Assembly: GCF_902497555.1 (NCBI RefSeq)
Contig: NZ_CABVGP010000001.1
Location: forward strand, 3,514,501 to 3,578,500
Length of the DNA stretch: 64,000 nt
DNA from: Amycolatopsis camponoti
Lineage (GTDB): Bacteria; Actinomycetota; Actinomycetes; Mycobacteriales; Pseudonocardiaceae
Direction of reading: 5' to 3'
Part shown: piece after piece, positions 35,375-43,660 of the stretch
Layout: the number at the start of each line of letters is the position of its first letter
Position numbering within the stretch: the first letter of the stretch is position 1
Notes under the pieces: model-generated
Database searches by the model: none
What the model was told of the DNA's origin: nothing
What the model saw: the letters and a program-made list of their open reading frames with translations, nothing else
Position numbers and translations under genes: made by a program

Positions 35375-36361
35375 CTACCCTCCGTCCCCGAGGGATTCCT
35401 CCGTGGCCGGGGCGAGTTCGAAACCCGAGGTGTCGGCGGCGACCAGCCCGGCGGCTGACCTCGTCAACGACCTGAACCACCGGTGGGCGTGGTCGTTGGT
35501 GTGGCGCGGGTGCCACCAGAACGCCAGCGTGAGTGCGTCGAAAGCCATCGGAAGGGGCAACGAGCGCAGGCCCAGGGTCAATTCCGCGCGCAGTGCGAGG
35601 GATTTGTGGACGACCGCGACCCGATCGGTGCCCCGGACGAAGGACGGCACGCCCGAAAACGTCCCGACCGTGACCTCGACGCGGGGGTCGAGCCCGGCCA
35701 GTACCAGCTGGCGCATGATCGTGGAGCTCACGAGCGCCGCTGTCGCCGTGGACCGGTCGGCGTAGAGCACCCACGGGAGAGCTGCGAGCGTGTCGCGGTC
35801 GAGGACCGTTCCGACCCGGTCATTGCGAGCGTCGACCAGCGCCCGCCATTCGGTGGTCAGCAGATCCACGTGCGGTGCCTCCGGCAGGGCTCCGTGCGGC
35901 AGCAGGATGCCGTCGAGGGTGCGCAAGGTCTCGAGGGCATCGTCGAGGTCGGCGATGCGCAGCAGGTCGAACCGGACGGATGACGCCGGCGCGGCCTCGC
36001 TGAGGAGCCGGCTGATCGACGGGCCGACTGCCTCGAGCCAGAAATCACTCGTCAGGACGACGAACTGGCGACGGGTGCGTACCGGGTCGAACCCCGCGCG
36101 GCCGAGGAAGACCCGCTCGCTGCTGGTGACCGCGTCGGTGACGAGGGGTTGCAGGGCCGCGGCCAGCGGGGTGAGCACGTATCTGCTTCCCTGGCGCGCC
36201 AGCAGCTCGTCACCGAAGTGCCGGCGGAGCCTGGCCAGCGCGGACGACACCGTCGGCTGGCTCAACCCGAGCTGCTGGGCCGCGCCGGAGACACTGCGCT
36301 GGGCGAGCAGCGCGTCCAGGTGCACGAGCAGGTTCAGGTTGAGGTTCTTCAGCTCCTTCAC
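35375..36361 (-). CDS. LysR-family transcriptional regulator (NodD/LeuO-like branch)
   Basis: A 328-residue LysR regulator. NLNLLVHLDALLAQRSVSGAAQQLGLSQPTVSSALARLRRHFGDELL is characteristic of the branch with NodD and LeuO. The GTG start at 36361 has no strong alternative. It is divergent from the MHS transporter operon (208 bp between), so it probably activates uptake and degradation genes on a substrate signal. It differs clearly from the two LysR paralogues at 6263 and 24296. Confidence 0.9.
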   Translation of the reverse strand: MKELKNLNLNLLVHLDALLAQRSVSGAAQQLGLSQPTVSSALARLRRHFGDELLARQGSRYVLTPLAAALQPLVTDAVTSSERVFLGRAGFDPVRTRRQFVVLTSDFWLEAVGPSISRLLSEAAPASSVRFDLLRIADLDDALETLRTLDGILLPHGALPEAPHVDLLTTEWRALVDARNDRVGTVLDRDTLAALPWVLYADRSTATAALVSSTIMRQLVLAGLDPRVEVTVGTFSGVPSFVRGTDRVAVVHKSLALRAELTLGLRSLPLPMAFDALTLAFWWHPRHTNDHAHRWFRSLTRSAAGLVAADTSGFELAPATEESLGDGG

Positions 36362-36569
36362 GGGTGGCCTGCGGTCGTGGGTTCGTTCACAGCGCCATGA
36401 CTACACACCCGGCCCGGCGACGGCAAGCGGGACCCGGGATAGAGCGGGTCGATACCACCCATCGGCAGATCGAGCTTCCCCGGTCCGTTCCGTGCGGCGC
36501 ATGGTGTTCCAGTTCCCGATCGCGACTGTCCACATCCGACCCGGTTTCCCTCGATGAAGCGAGAAACGT

Positions 36570-37916
36570 ATGTCGTCTCCTCCTGCTGATCGCGGCATCG
36601 CCAGACCCGTCCCGGCTCCGTCGGCGAGCCGGCCGGCCCGTCGCCGCGCCGTGCGGGCCTCCCTGGTGGGCACGGTCGTCGAGTACTACGAGTTCACCGT
36701 CTACGGTTTTCTGGCCGTGGTCTTCGGGCCGCTGTTCTTCCCCGCCGCTTCGCCGGTGGCCGCGACGCTGTCGGCCCTCACGGTGTTCGGTGCCGGGTAC
36801 CTGGCCCGGCCGTTGGGCGGCGTGGTGTTCGGCGCGCTGGGCGACCGTCTCGGGCGCCGCCCGGTCCTCATGGCCACACTTCTGATGATGGGGGTGTCGT
36901 CCGCCCTCATCGGGATGCTGCCCACCTACGCGTCCATCGGGCCGGCGGCGCCGGTCTTGCTGCTGCTTCTGCGGCTGCTCCAGGGCTTTTCCGCGGGCGG
37001 TGAATGGGCGGGAGCGTTGACCTACGTCTCCGAGATGGCACCGCCGCGCAAGCGCGCGCTGTACGGATCGATCCCGGCGATGGGTGTCGGCATCGGATTC
37101 CTCACCGCCGCGCTGATGGTGGCGCTCGTCGCGAGTACCGGTGTCGGCATGAGCACGTGGGGCTGGCGGATCCCGTTCCTGGTATGCGTTCCGCTCACCG
37201 CGGTCTGCGTGGCGCTGCGCTACCGCCTCGAAGATTCACCGGAGTTCAAAGCCATCACCCGCACTGCCGGCGGTGTCAGCCGGACGCCGGTTCGGGAAAC
37301 GCTGCGCCGGCACCCGTTGGACGTGCTGCGTGTGGCGGCGCTGACGATCGGAGTTCTCGGGCCGTCGATCCTCGGTAAGCTCTACCTCTCCGTCCACTTG
37401 GTGCAGGTGAAGAAGTTCCCCCCGGTGGAAGTCTATTTCCTGCTCGGCTTGGCGCTGGCGGCGACGGTCTGGATCTTCCCCGTGATGGGGGCGAAGTCGG
37501 ATGCCAGGGGCCGCCGCCCGATCGCCTGGATCGGCTTGAGCGCCGCTGTGGTGCTGCCGGTACCCCTGTTCCTCTACGTCGACGCGGTGAGCAGCGCACT
37601 GGCCGTCGTGCCGGCTCTGCTCATCTACCTGGTCGTCGAGCCGTTCGTCTCGGCTGCCGTTTTCGCCGGCTTCCCGGAGCTTTTCCCGACCCGCACCCGA
37701 TTCACGGGTGTGTCCATCGGACTCAACCTCGGCACCATCATCGCCGCGGGCTTCGGTCCCGCCATAGCCGCCTCGCTCGTCGCTTCGACGGGATGGGCCG
37801 GAGCGCCGGGCCTGTGGGGCTCCGTCTGCGCACTCATCGGCCTGATCGCGCTCGCCGGACCACGCCGGACGAACACGCTCGAGAACAGGGAGGTTCTCCA
37901 CGATGAAAAACGGTGA
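36570..37916 (+). CDS. MFS transporter, metabolite:H+ symporter (MHS) type
   Basis: A 448-residue, 12-helix facilitator. LVGTVVEYYEFTVYGF in helix 1, GDRLGRRPVL after helix 2 and AGGEWAGA near residue 145 mark the MHS subfamily. It opens a four-gene + operon with an MBL hydrolase, an amidohydrolase and an FAH hydrolase, and should import the substrate of that set. It is paralogous to the transporter at 12919. The last 14 bases overlap the MBL gene. Confidence 0.9.
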   Translation: MSSPPADRGIARPVPAPSASRPARRRAVRASLVGTVVEYYEFTVYGFLAVVFGPLFFPAASPVAATLSALTVFGAGYLARPLGGVVFGALGDRLGRRPVLMATLLMMGVSSALIGMLPTYASIGPAAPVLLLLLRLLQGFSAGGEWAGALTYVSEMAPPRKRALYGSIPAMGVGIGFLTAALMVALVASTGVGMSTWGWRIPFLVCVPLTAVCVALRYRLEDSPEFKAITRTAGGVSRTPVRETLRRHPLDVLRVAALTIGVLGPSILGKLYLSVHLVQVKKFPPVEVYFLLGLALAATVWIFPVMGAKSDARGRRPIAWIGLSAAVVLPVPLFLYVDAVSSALAVVPALLIYLVVEPFVSAAVFAGFPELFPTRTRFTGVSIGLNLGTIIAAGFGPAIAASLVASTGWAGAPGLWGSVCALIGLIALAGPRRTNTLENREVLHDEKR

Positions 37917-38799
37917 AGGGCGGCCCCGGCCGCTCGGGCAGCTGACCCCCCACGTGTACGTGGAAGCCGGCACTCGCGGGTGCGACCCCGGCTTCGTCGT
38001 GACGTCGGACGGGGTGGTCGTCATCGACACCCCCCAGCTGCCGACGCACGCACTCGCCATGCGGCACCAGGCGGAAAGCCACGGCCCCATCCGCTACGTC
38101 GTCAACACCGAACACCACGTCGACCACATCTTCGGCAACTACTTCTTCGCCGGTGCCGGTCTGGTGGTCCACCACCGAGGCGTGTTCGACAACTTCATGA
38201 CCGTCTACGACCTGGATCCGTTCGCCTTCGCGGTCAAAGCCGCCCAGGACGACGATCCTGCCGGAGCGGAGCTGATCCCCGAACGTGGCGAGTACTACGA
38301 CGACCCCAACAAGGGCGACATCGTGTTCACCGGCGACCTGACGCTGAGGCTGGGAGAACACACCTTCGAGCTGCTGCACACACCGGGACACACGCCGGGC
38401 CAGGTCGCCGTGCACGTTCCCGAGGAACGTACGGTCTTCACCGGTGACACCATCTTCTCCGGGTGCCAGACCTGGCTGATGACTTCCGACGTCGACCAGT
38501 GGCTGCGCTCGCTCGACCGGATCGCCCAGCTCGACGTCGACCACGTCGTGCCCGGTCACGGTGCGATCACCACTCTCGACGCCGTTCGGGAGCAGCGGGC
38601 GGTGCTGCTGGGCTGGAAGAGCGCCGTCGCCGATGCCGTGGCCAAGGGGTGGTCCCGCGACGAAACGATTCAGCGAGTCACCTTCGCCGAAGCGTGCCGG
38701 ACCGACGTCGGCCTGGATCACCTGATGGACTACATCCAGGCGGAAAACGCGGGAGCGCTGTACGACACCATCACCGGCGCAAGGGGTGAGACGTGCTGA
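37903..38799 (+). CDS. Metallo-beta-lactamase-fold hydrolase
   Basis: A 298-residue MBL-fold protein. The metal motif is NTEHHVDHIFGN near residue 70, where the first His of the usual HxHxDH is replaced by Glu (E-H-H-V-D-H). LLHTPGHTPGQVAVHV near 163, TGDTIFSG near 182 and VVPGHG near 215 supply other ligands. Members act as lactonases, thioesterases or sulfatases, and the altered motif suggests a specialised subgroup. The ATG overlaps the transporter gene, and the 3' end overlaps the amidohydrolase gene by 7 bp. Confidence 0.85.
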   Translation: MKNGEGRPRPLGQLTPHVYVEAGTRGCDPGFVVTSDGVVVIDTPQLPTHALAMRHQAESHGPIRYVVNTEHHVDHIFGNYFFAGAGLVVHHRGVFDNFMTVYDLDPFAFAVKAAQDDDPAGAELIPERGEYYDDPNKGDIVFTGDLTLRLGEHTFELLHTPGHTPGQVAVHVPEERTVFTGDTIFSGCQTWLMTSDVDQWLRSLDRIAQLDVDHVVPGHGAITTLDAVREQRAVLLGWKSAVADAVAKGWSRDETIQRVTFAEACRTDVGLDHLMDYIQAENAGALYDTITGARGETC

Positions 38800-39821
38800 C
38801 GGCGACGGCCTTCCCGCTGGTGGTGGACATCCACGCCCACGCCCACGCACCGGGCGATGAACTGGTGGCGGGCCGGGAACAGCACGTTCAGGAGCAGCGC
38901 GCCCAGCTCGCGGTCTTCGGCCCGGGGTCCGTGGCGGTCAACCAGCAGCTGTTCCGGGACGAGTGGTACCCAGCACTCACCGAGCTGGACACCCGCCTCC
39001 ACACGATGGACCGGGCGGGCGTGGACGTGCAGGCCGTCAGCGTCGCTCCCACGCAATACCACTCGTGGGCGGACGAGGCGCTCGCCGGCGAACTGACGTA
39101 CGTGGTCAACGAGCACCTGGCCGACCTGGCCGCGAAATGCCCCGATCGGCTGATCGCCATGGCGCACGTGCCGTTCCAGCATCCCGACCTGGCCGCCGTT
39201 CACCTCCGCGAAGCGGTCGAGCGGTCCGGCATGAGGTCCGTGCAGATCCCGACCCGTTCCGGCGACCGCGAGTTCTCCGACCCCGCGCTGGACGTCTTCT
39301 GGGCCACCGCGGAAGAGCTCGGGGTGCTCGTCTTCGTGCACCCGTGGGGCTGCACCGTGGAACAACGGCTGTCGTCGTACTACCTGGGCAACATCATCGG
39401 CCAGCCGCTGGAAACCACGATCGCCCTGTGCCGGCTCGTCTTCGCCGGCGTGCTCGACCGGTTCCCCCGGTTGCGGATTTGCGGCGCGCACGGCGGCGGC
39501 TTCCTGCCGGGCTACCTCGGCCGGGCCGACCACGCCTACGAGGTGCGCCCGGAGAGCCGCTCGATGGCCAAACGGCCCAGTGAGTACTTGTCCCAGCTCT
39601 ACGTCGACAGTCTCGTCTACCGCTCTTCGGAGCTGACGGCGCTCACGCAGGCGATGGGAAGCGATCGGGTACTGCTGGGCACGGACTACCCCTTCGACAT
39701 GGGGGTCAGCGACCCGCTCGCACGGCTGGAGCAGACCGGTCTGCCGACGGCCGAGCTGCGGCGCATCGCCGGACTCAACTCGGCTGAACTACTCGGTCTC
39801 AAGCAGCGGAGGGAGACCTGA
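38793..39821 (+). CDS. ACMSD/amidohydrolase-2-family decarboxylase or hydrolase
   Basis: A 342-residue amidohydrolase-fold protein related to ACMSD and aromatic acid decarboxylases. Metal ligands are His14 and His16 (VDIHAHAH), a His in FVHPWGC near residue 184, one in GAHGGGF near 232, and the Asp in LGTDYPFDMG near 295. It is clearly paralogous to the ACMSD at 23231 but has longer loops, so a different carboxylated ring or semialdehyde is the likely substrate. The GTG start overlaps the MBL gene. Confidence 0.87.
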   Translation: MLTATAFPLVVDIHAHAHAPGDELVAGREQHVQEQRAQLAVFGPGSVAVNQQLFRDEWYPALTELDTRLHTMDRAGVDVQAVSVAPTQYHSWADEALAGELTYVVNEHLADLAAKCPDRLIAMAHVPFQHPDLAAVHLREAVERSGMRSVQIPTRSGDREFSDPALDVFWATAEELGVLVFVHPWGCTVEQRLSSYYLGNIIGQPLETTIALCRLVFAGVLDRFPRLRICGAHGGGFLPGYLGRADHAYEVRPESRSMAKRPSEYLSQLYVDSLVYRSSELTALTQAMGSDRVLLGTDYPFDMGVSDPLARLEQTGLPTAELRRIAGLNSAELLGLKQRRET

Positions 39822-39823
39822 CC

Positions 39824-39871
39824 ATGGACGACGTCGAAATCACCACCACCGAATCGGAGCGCCGAACATGA
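39824..39871 (+). CDS. Possible 15-codon leader peptide before FAH gene
   Basis: ATG 39824 opens a short frame, MDDVEITTTESERRT, preceded by GGAGGGAGA at good distance and ending in a TGA that overlaps the FAH start (ATGA). It could couple translation of the FAH gene to the upstream genes. The FAH gene also has its own GGAG, so the short frame may be incidental. Confidence 0.3.
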   Translation: MDDVEITTTESERRT

Positions 39872-40824
39872 AGTGGGCCACTTATCGCTCACCGGCGGAC
39901 GGCAAGGAGCACGCAGCCCTGTTCGAGGGCGGAGCGCTCCACGGCCTCCGCGGCGATCGGCAGCTGATCGAACTCATCGGGTCCTCCGAGGGCCTGGCGG
40001 AAGCCGCCCGCGAAGTCGGAGACGACCCTTTCGAGGTCGTCCCCGCCGGTGACGCGCAGCTGCTGCCACCGATAGCGCGCCCGCCGTCGGTCCGGGATTT
40101 CATGGCGTTCGAGAACCACTACGTCACTTCGATGACCGCGATGGGGCTGGCCACGAACCCGGTCTATTACCAGCAACCGGTTTTCTACTTCCAGAATCCG
40201 GCCGCGCTCCGCGGGCCACGCGAGACGGTGCCGATCGCCCCGGGGAGTCGGCAGTTCGACTACGAGCTCGAGGTGGCGGCGATCGTCGGCGCCCCGGCCA
40301 CCAACGTCACCCCGGCCGAAGCCCCCGCCCACATCGCCGGATACACGATCTTCTGTGATTGGAGCGCCCGGGACCTCCAGGCGGCGGAGATGACCATGGC
40401 GATCGGCCTCGGCAAAGCCAAGGACACGGCCACGAGCCTCGGGCCCTTCCTGGTCACCCCCGACGAAATCGACGGAAAGCGCAGCGGCGAGGGTTTCGAC
40501 CTGAAGATGACCGCGTCGGTGAACGGCGTCCTCTACAGCGAAGGGAATTGGGCCGACCAGTTCTGGTCGTTCGCCGACCTGCTCTCCTACGCCTCCCGGG
40601 GGACGACTTTGCACACCGGAGACGTCATCGGCTCCGGCACGGTGGGCACCGGTTGCATCCTGGAACTCGCCAAAGTCCACGGTGAAGCGGAGTACCCCTG
40701 GCTGGACGCCGGTGACCAGGTCGCCTTGAGCGTCGAGAACCTCGGTGAAATCCGCGCCTCGATCACCCGAGGGGCTCCGCTTCATCCCCTTACGCGACGG
40801 CGTAGCTCGTCCGCCCGGCAGTGA
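39868..40824 (+). CDS. Fumarylacetoacetate hydrolase (FAH) family protein
   Basis: A 318-residue FAH-family hydrolase or isomerase, metal-dependent. Typical segments are VRDFMAFENHYVTS near residue 74, the metal-site DYELEVAAIVG near 131, FCDWSARDLQ near 162, SLGPFLVTPDEI near 190 and the GDVIGSGTVGTGC segment near 252. Members cleave C-C bonds in acylpyruvates or decarboxylate and hydrate meta-cleavage products. It completes the operon of transporter, MBL and ACMSD-like enzymes, suggesting a ring-cleavage product as substrate. Confidence 0.88.
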   Translation: MKWATYRSPADGKEHAALFEGGALHGLRGDRQLIELIGSSEGLAEAAREVGDDPFEVVPAGDAQLLPPIARPPSVRDFMAFENHYVTSMTAMGLATNPVYYQQPVFYFQNPAALRGPRETVPIAPGSRQFDYELEVAAIVGAPATNVTPAEAPAHIAGYTIFCDWSARDLQAAEMTMAIGLGKAKDTATSLGPFLVTPDEIDGKRSGEGFDLKMTASVNGVLYSEGNWADQFWSFADLLSYASRGTTLHTGDVIGSGTVGTGCILELAKVHGEAEYPWLDAGDQVALSVENLGEIRASITRGAPLHPLTRRRSSSARQ

Positions 40825-40843
40825 CCGCGGTCTCGCCGTCAAC

Positions 40844-40912
40844 TCCAACACTTGCGTTGCAGACCGGCAGTGACGAGTGTAGGTTCGAAGCAGAAGCCAA
40901 CACTACTGTTGG
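40844..40912. promoter_or_regulatory. Paired operators shared with the TetR gene at 34758
   Basis: TCCAACACTTGCGTTGCA (40844-40861) and CCAACACTACTGTTGG (40897-40912) match the palindromes at 34676-34744. Their centres are 52 bp apart, against 51 bp there. They lie directly before the aldehyde dehydrogenase start, so TetR should control that gene. Confidence 0.78.
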
Positions 40913-40925
40913 AGTTTGAAGGAGC

Positions 40926-42404
40926 ATGATGAATCTCGAAACCGTCTTCACAAGCCGTTGGTCCTCCCGACGCGAGGAAGACCGATTCGTCGTCGAAGAC
41001 CCCGCCACCGGACACCACCTCGCGACAGTCCAGGGCGGGGGCGCGGCAGAGGTCGACGCGGCGGTCCGCGCCGCCCATGAAGGGTTTCTCGCTTGGAGCC
41101 GCCGGCCCGCGGTGGAGCGCGGCCGGTTGCTGCTGGAGGTCGCCCGCCAGATCCGGCTGCACGCCGACGAACTGGCCGAACTGGAATCCCGGGAGAACGG
41201 CAAGCCCAAGAGCCAGGCGCGGGCTTTCGACCTTGAATCCTGCATCGCCATTTTCGAGCTTTTCGGCAGTCTCACGCACGAGATGCCCGGGGCGGTCCGG
41301 GATACCGGCTATTCGCTGGACGTCACGACGCTGCAGCCCTTCGGTGTGATCGGCGCGATCATCCCGTTCAACTGGCCACCGATCCACACCGCCGGGAAGA
41401 CCGCGCCCGCGCTCGCGGCGGGGAACGCCGTCGTGCTGAAGCCGCCCGAGCAGGCGCCGCTCACCATCTTGCGGCTGGCCGAGATCATCCAGTCCGTGCT
41501 GCCCGACGACGTCGTCCACGTCGTCGCGGGCAAAGGATCCGTGGGAGCGGTGCTCGCAGGACACCCGCTGGTCCGGAAGTTGTCCTTCACCGGGGCTCCC
41601 ACGACGGGTGTCGCGGTCTCGAAGACGGCCGCGGAGAACCTCACCCCCACCCTGATGGAACTCGGCGGCAAAAACCCCCTCGTGATCTTCGAAGACGCCG
41701 TCCTCGACGACGCCGTGGCCGCTGCCCTCGAAGGCGGATACTTCAACCAGGGCGAAGCTTGCACCGCGGCCTCCCGGTTGCTGGTGCACCGCTCGGTGCA
41801 CGACGAGGTGGTCGAACGGCTGAGCCGTGCCGTGGCCGGGCTGAGGGTCGGGCGCGGCCTCGACGAAACGACGCACGTCGGCCCGCTCGTCACGGCGCTC
41901 CAGCAGCGGCGGGTGCTCGACTACATCGACATCGGCGTCCAGGAAGGCGCCGTCATCGGCGCGCAGGCGCAGTTGCCGGTGGATCCCGAGCTGGCCGAGG
42001 GATTCTACGTCGCGCCGACGCTGCTCACGGGAGTGACCCCGGACATGCGCGTGGCCAAAGAAGAGATCTTCGGCCCGGTCGTGTGCGTGATCCCCTTCGA
42101 CGACGAGGCCGAGGCCGTGGCCATCGCCAACAACACCGATTTCGGCCTGGTGGCCGGGGTGTACACCGCAGACAGTGCTCGCGCACTGCGGGTCGGCCGC
42201 GGAATCGAAGCGGGCATCGTGTTCGTGAACAACTACAACCGCGCGGTCATCGGCACACCGTTCGGCGGAACCAAACACAGTGGTTACGGACGCGAACACG
42301 CCGCCGAGACACTGCGCGAGTTCGGTTACAGCAAGACAATGCGGCTTCCCTCCGGGATGAACCCAGTGCCGCGCTGGGCGGTCGTCGACGAACTGCTCGG
42401 CTGA
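40926..42404 (+). CDS. NAD(P)-dependent aldehyde dehydrogenase
   Basis: A 492-residue aldehyde dehydrogenase of standard length. IIPFNWPP near residue 148 is the cofactor loop, Glu245 sits in LMELGGKNP, and the nucleophile Cys279 lies in FNQGEACTAASR. EEIFGPVVCV and GTPFGGTKHSGYGRE complete the signature. It should oxidise an aldehyde from the neighbouring pathway. The ATG-ATG start has AAGGAG upstream. Although it follows the FAH gene by about 100 bp, it has its own operator pair and thus likely its own TetR-controlled promoter. Confidence 0.92.
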   Translation: MMNLETVFTSRWSSRREEDRFVVEDPATGHHLATVQGGGAAEVDAAVRAAHEGFLAWSRRPAVERGRLLLEVARQIRLHADELAELESRENGKPKSQARAFDLESCIAIFELFGSLTHEMPGAVRDTGYSLDVTTLQPFGVIGAIIPFNWPPIHTAGKTAPALAAGNAVVLKPPEQAPLTILRLAEIIQSVLPDDVVHVVAGKGSVGAVLAGHPLVRKLSFTGAPTTGVAVSKTAAENLTPTLMELGGKNPLVIFEDAVLDDAVAAALEGGYFNQGEACTAASRLLVHRSVHDEVVERLSRAVAGLRVGRGLDETTHVGPLVTALQQRRVLDYIDIGVQEGAVIGAQAQLPVDPELAEGFYVAPTLLTGVTPDMRVAKEEIFGPVVCVIPFDDEAEAVAIANNTDFGLVAGVYTADSARALRVGRGIEAGIVFVNNYNRAVIGTPFGGTKHSGYGREHAAETLREFGYSKTMRLPSGMNPVPRWAVVDELLG

Positions 42405-42497
42405 ACCGACAACACGGTGGGACGGGAAGGAGCCGTTCGATCCGGCTGTCTCGGATGCGTCGGCGGTGCTGCGGGCCGGCAACGCTCCCACCGAACC

Positions 42498-42515
42498 CCG
42501 CGGACACCGCGGTTT
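42498..42515 (+). terminator. Short GC hairpin followed by TTT
   Basis: CCGCGG-ACA-CCGCGG followed by TTT lies 94 bp after the aldehyde dehydrogenase stop. The stem is strong but the T-run is short, so this is a weak candidate for a rho-independent terminator. Confidence 0.35.
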
Positions 42516-42620
42516 CGCTCTCCTCGGAGCGCCAACTGGTTCGTGGTGTCCGGCTCAGCACCCACCTGGTGTTCTTCCGGCTGGCATGAGGAGGTGATTC
42601 CCGGCGGCTCCGGGCCGGGC

Positions 42621-42830
42621 TCACCGGGCCTGGGCCGCCGCGACGGTCGCGTCGGCGAACCGGAGCTTGTCCTGGACCACGGGCGACAGCGTGAACGGGT
42701 ACAGGTCGTCCTTGCCCATGCTGCGGTTGAGCTGGTTGAGCGCGCGCGACAGCGGGATCCAGGTCGCGATCAGGTCGTCGACGTCGTCGGTGTGGTCCTC
42801 GGGGACGGCACAGCGATTTCCGCGATAGCG
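42621..42830 (-). pseudogene. 3' remnant of a zinc-binding metallopeptidase (Peptidase_Mx type)
   Basis: The minus-strand frame ending at 42621 reads DDVDDLIATWIPLSRALNQL, then NRSMGKDDLYPFTLSPVVQD and KLRFADATV. This is the conserved C-terminus of the putative zinc-binding metallopeptidase family, whose full members are several hundred residues. Only about 69 residues remain and the expected HExxH part is absent, so the gene has been cut off at its 5' side, exactly where the peptide module begins. The interval 42405-42620 before it holds only the hairpin at 42498. Confidence 0.6.
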
Positions 42831-42841
42831 AACGGATAGCG
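42824..42841 (+). promoter_or_regulatory. 11-bp-period direct repeats, candidate SARP site
   Basis: GATAGCG occurs at 42824-42830 and again at 42835-42841, exactly 11 bp apart (7-base repeat, 4-base spacer), about 50 bp before the first Cys-rich peptide gene. This spacing is typical of sites bound by SARP/BTAD activators, and such a regulator is encoded at 46319. Confidence 0.45.
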
Positions 42842-42891
42842 CGGCTGAGCCACGATCTCCCCGTCGATTCCCGCTAACGAGAGGAGTGATC

Positions 42892-43029
42892 ATGGCTCGC
42901 ATGATCAACACCCTGGGCGACCGGTTGCTGGGGCTGTTCCTGCGCGAGGTCAAGGCCGGCGCCTGCGTGGCCGAGCACGGCCAGGTCTGCAAGACGTTCC
43001 ACTACGACTGCTACGGCAGCTGCAAGTAA
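42892..43029 (+). CDS. Cys-rich small peptide precursor 1
   Basis: A 45-residue peptide. The N-terminal part MARMINTLGDRLLGLFLREV looks like an amphipathic leader rather than a classical signal peptide. K21-A-G-A24 precedes Cys25, and the C-terminal 21 residues contain four Cys (25, 33, 40, 44), enough for two disulfides or thioethers. AGGAG lies 5 bases before the ATG. The second precursor at 52101 shares M(A/G)R(M/L)I(N/D) at the start and the KA(G/S)A-Cys junction. Genes for MauE, thioredoxin-like, ABC exporter and signal peptidase follow. I recognise no described peptide family, so function (antimicrobial or signal) is open. Confidence 0.75.
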   Translation: MARMINTLGDRLLGLFLREVKAGACVAEHGQVCKTFHYDCYGSCK

Positions 43030-43042
43030 CCGGTGGCGCTCG

Positions 43043-43079
43043 CGCCTTTCCCGCCGCGGTTCCCGGGGCGGGAAAGGCG
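43043..43079 (+). promoter_or_regulatory. Intercistronic hairpin after precursor 1
   Basis: A perfect 13-bp stem (CGCCTTTCCCGCC at 43043-43055 and its complement at 43067-43079) with an 11-base loop lies between the precursor and MauE genes. There is no T-run. It could attenuate transcription or protect the precursor mRNA, giving more precursor than machinery. Confidence 0.65.
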
Positions 43080-43102
43080 TGGCCCGGCAAGGGAGGTCAC
43101 CG

Positions 43103-43648
43103 ATGATCAGCGCGCAGTTCGTGCTCGCCGCCCGGGTGCTGGCCGGGCTCGTGTTCGGGGTCGCGGCCGTCGGCAAGCTCGCCGGGCGGGCGCGGCTGGC
43201 GGAGTTCGCCGCGTCGCTGGCGCCGCTCGGCCGGTCGCCGGTGGGCTGGCTGCCGGTCGCCGCCGGGACCGCCGTCGCCGAGCTGGCCGTGGCCGGGCTC
43301 GTCGCCTTCCCCGCCACCTCCCGGCTCGGGCTCGGGCTGGCGACGGCGGTGCTGCTCGTCTTCTGCGCCGCGATCGCCCGGTCGATGCGGGCCGGCCGCC
43401 GCGTCACCTGCCGCTGCTTCGGCCGCTCCGGGGCCGTGCTCGGCCGGGCCCACCTCGTCCGCAACGCACTGCTCGCCGCGGGGACCGCCGCCGCGGTCGC
43501 CGTCCCGCCGGGACCGGCGCTCGGCCTCGACACCGGGGCGGCCGCCGCGCTCGTCGGCGCGTTCGCCGCGCTCGTCGCGATCAACTGGGACAGCCTGGCC
43601 GGCCTGGTCCGCACCGCGGACACCGCCGGTCGCCGAGCGAATCACTGA
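43103..43648 (+). CDS. MauE/DoxX-like redox-associated membrane protein
   Basis: A 181-residue protein with four or five transmembrane helices. The cytoplasmic-edge motif TCRCFG (Cys103, Cys105) matches the conserved CxCFG of MauE family proteins. In methylotrophs MauE, with MauD, is needed for the disulfide-rich small subunit of methylamine dehydrogenase. ATG 43103 is chosen because AGGGAGG lies 6 bases upstream. Here it probably supplies oxidising power or electrons to the adjacent thioredoxin-like protein during peptide folding. The equivalent gene of the second module is at 52340. Confidence 0.82.
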   Translation: MISAQFVLAARVLAGLVFGVAAVGKLAGRARLAEFAASLAPLGRSPVGWLPVAAGTAVAELAVAGLVAFPATSRLGLGLATAVLLVFCAAIARSMRAGRRVTCRCFGRSGAVLGRAHLVRNALLAAGTAAAVAVPPGPALGLDTGAAAALVGAFAALVAINWDSLAGLVRTADTAGRRANH

Positions 43649-43660
43649 AAGAGGTATCCC

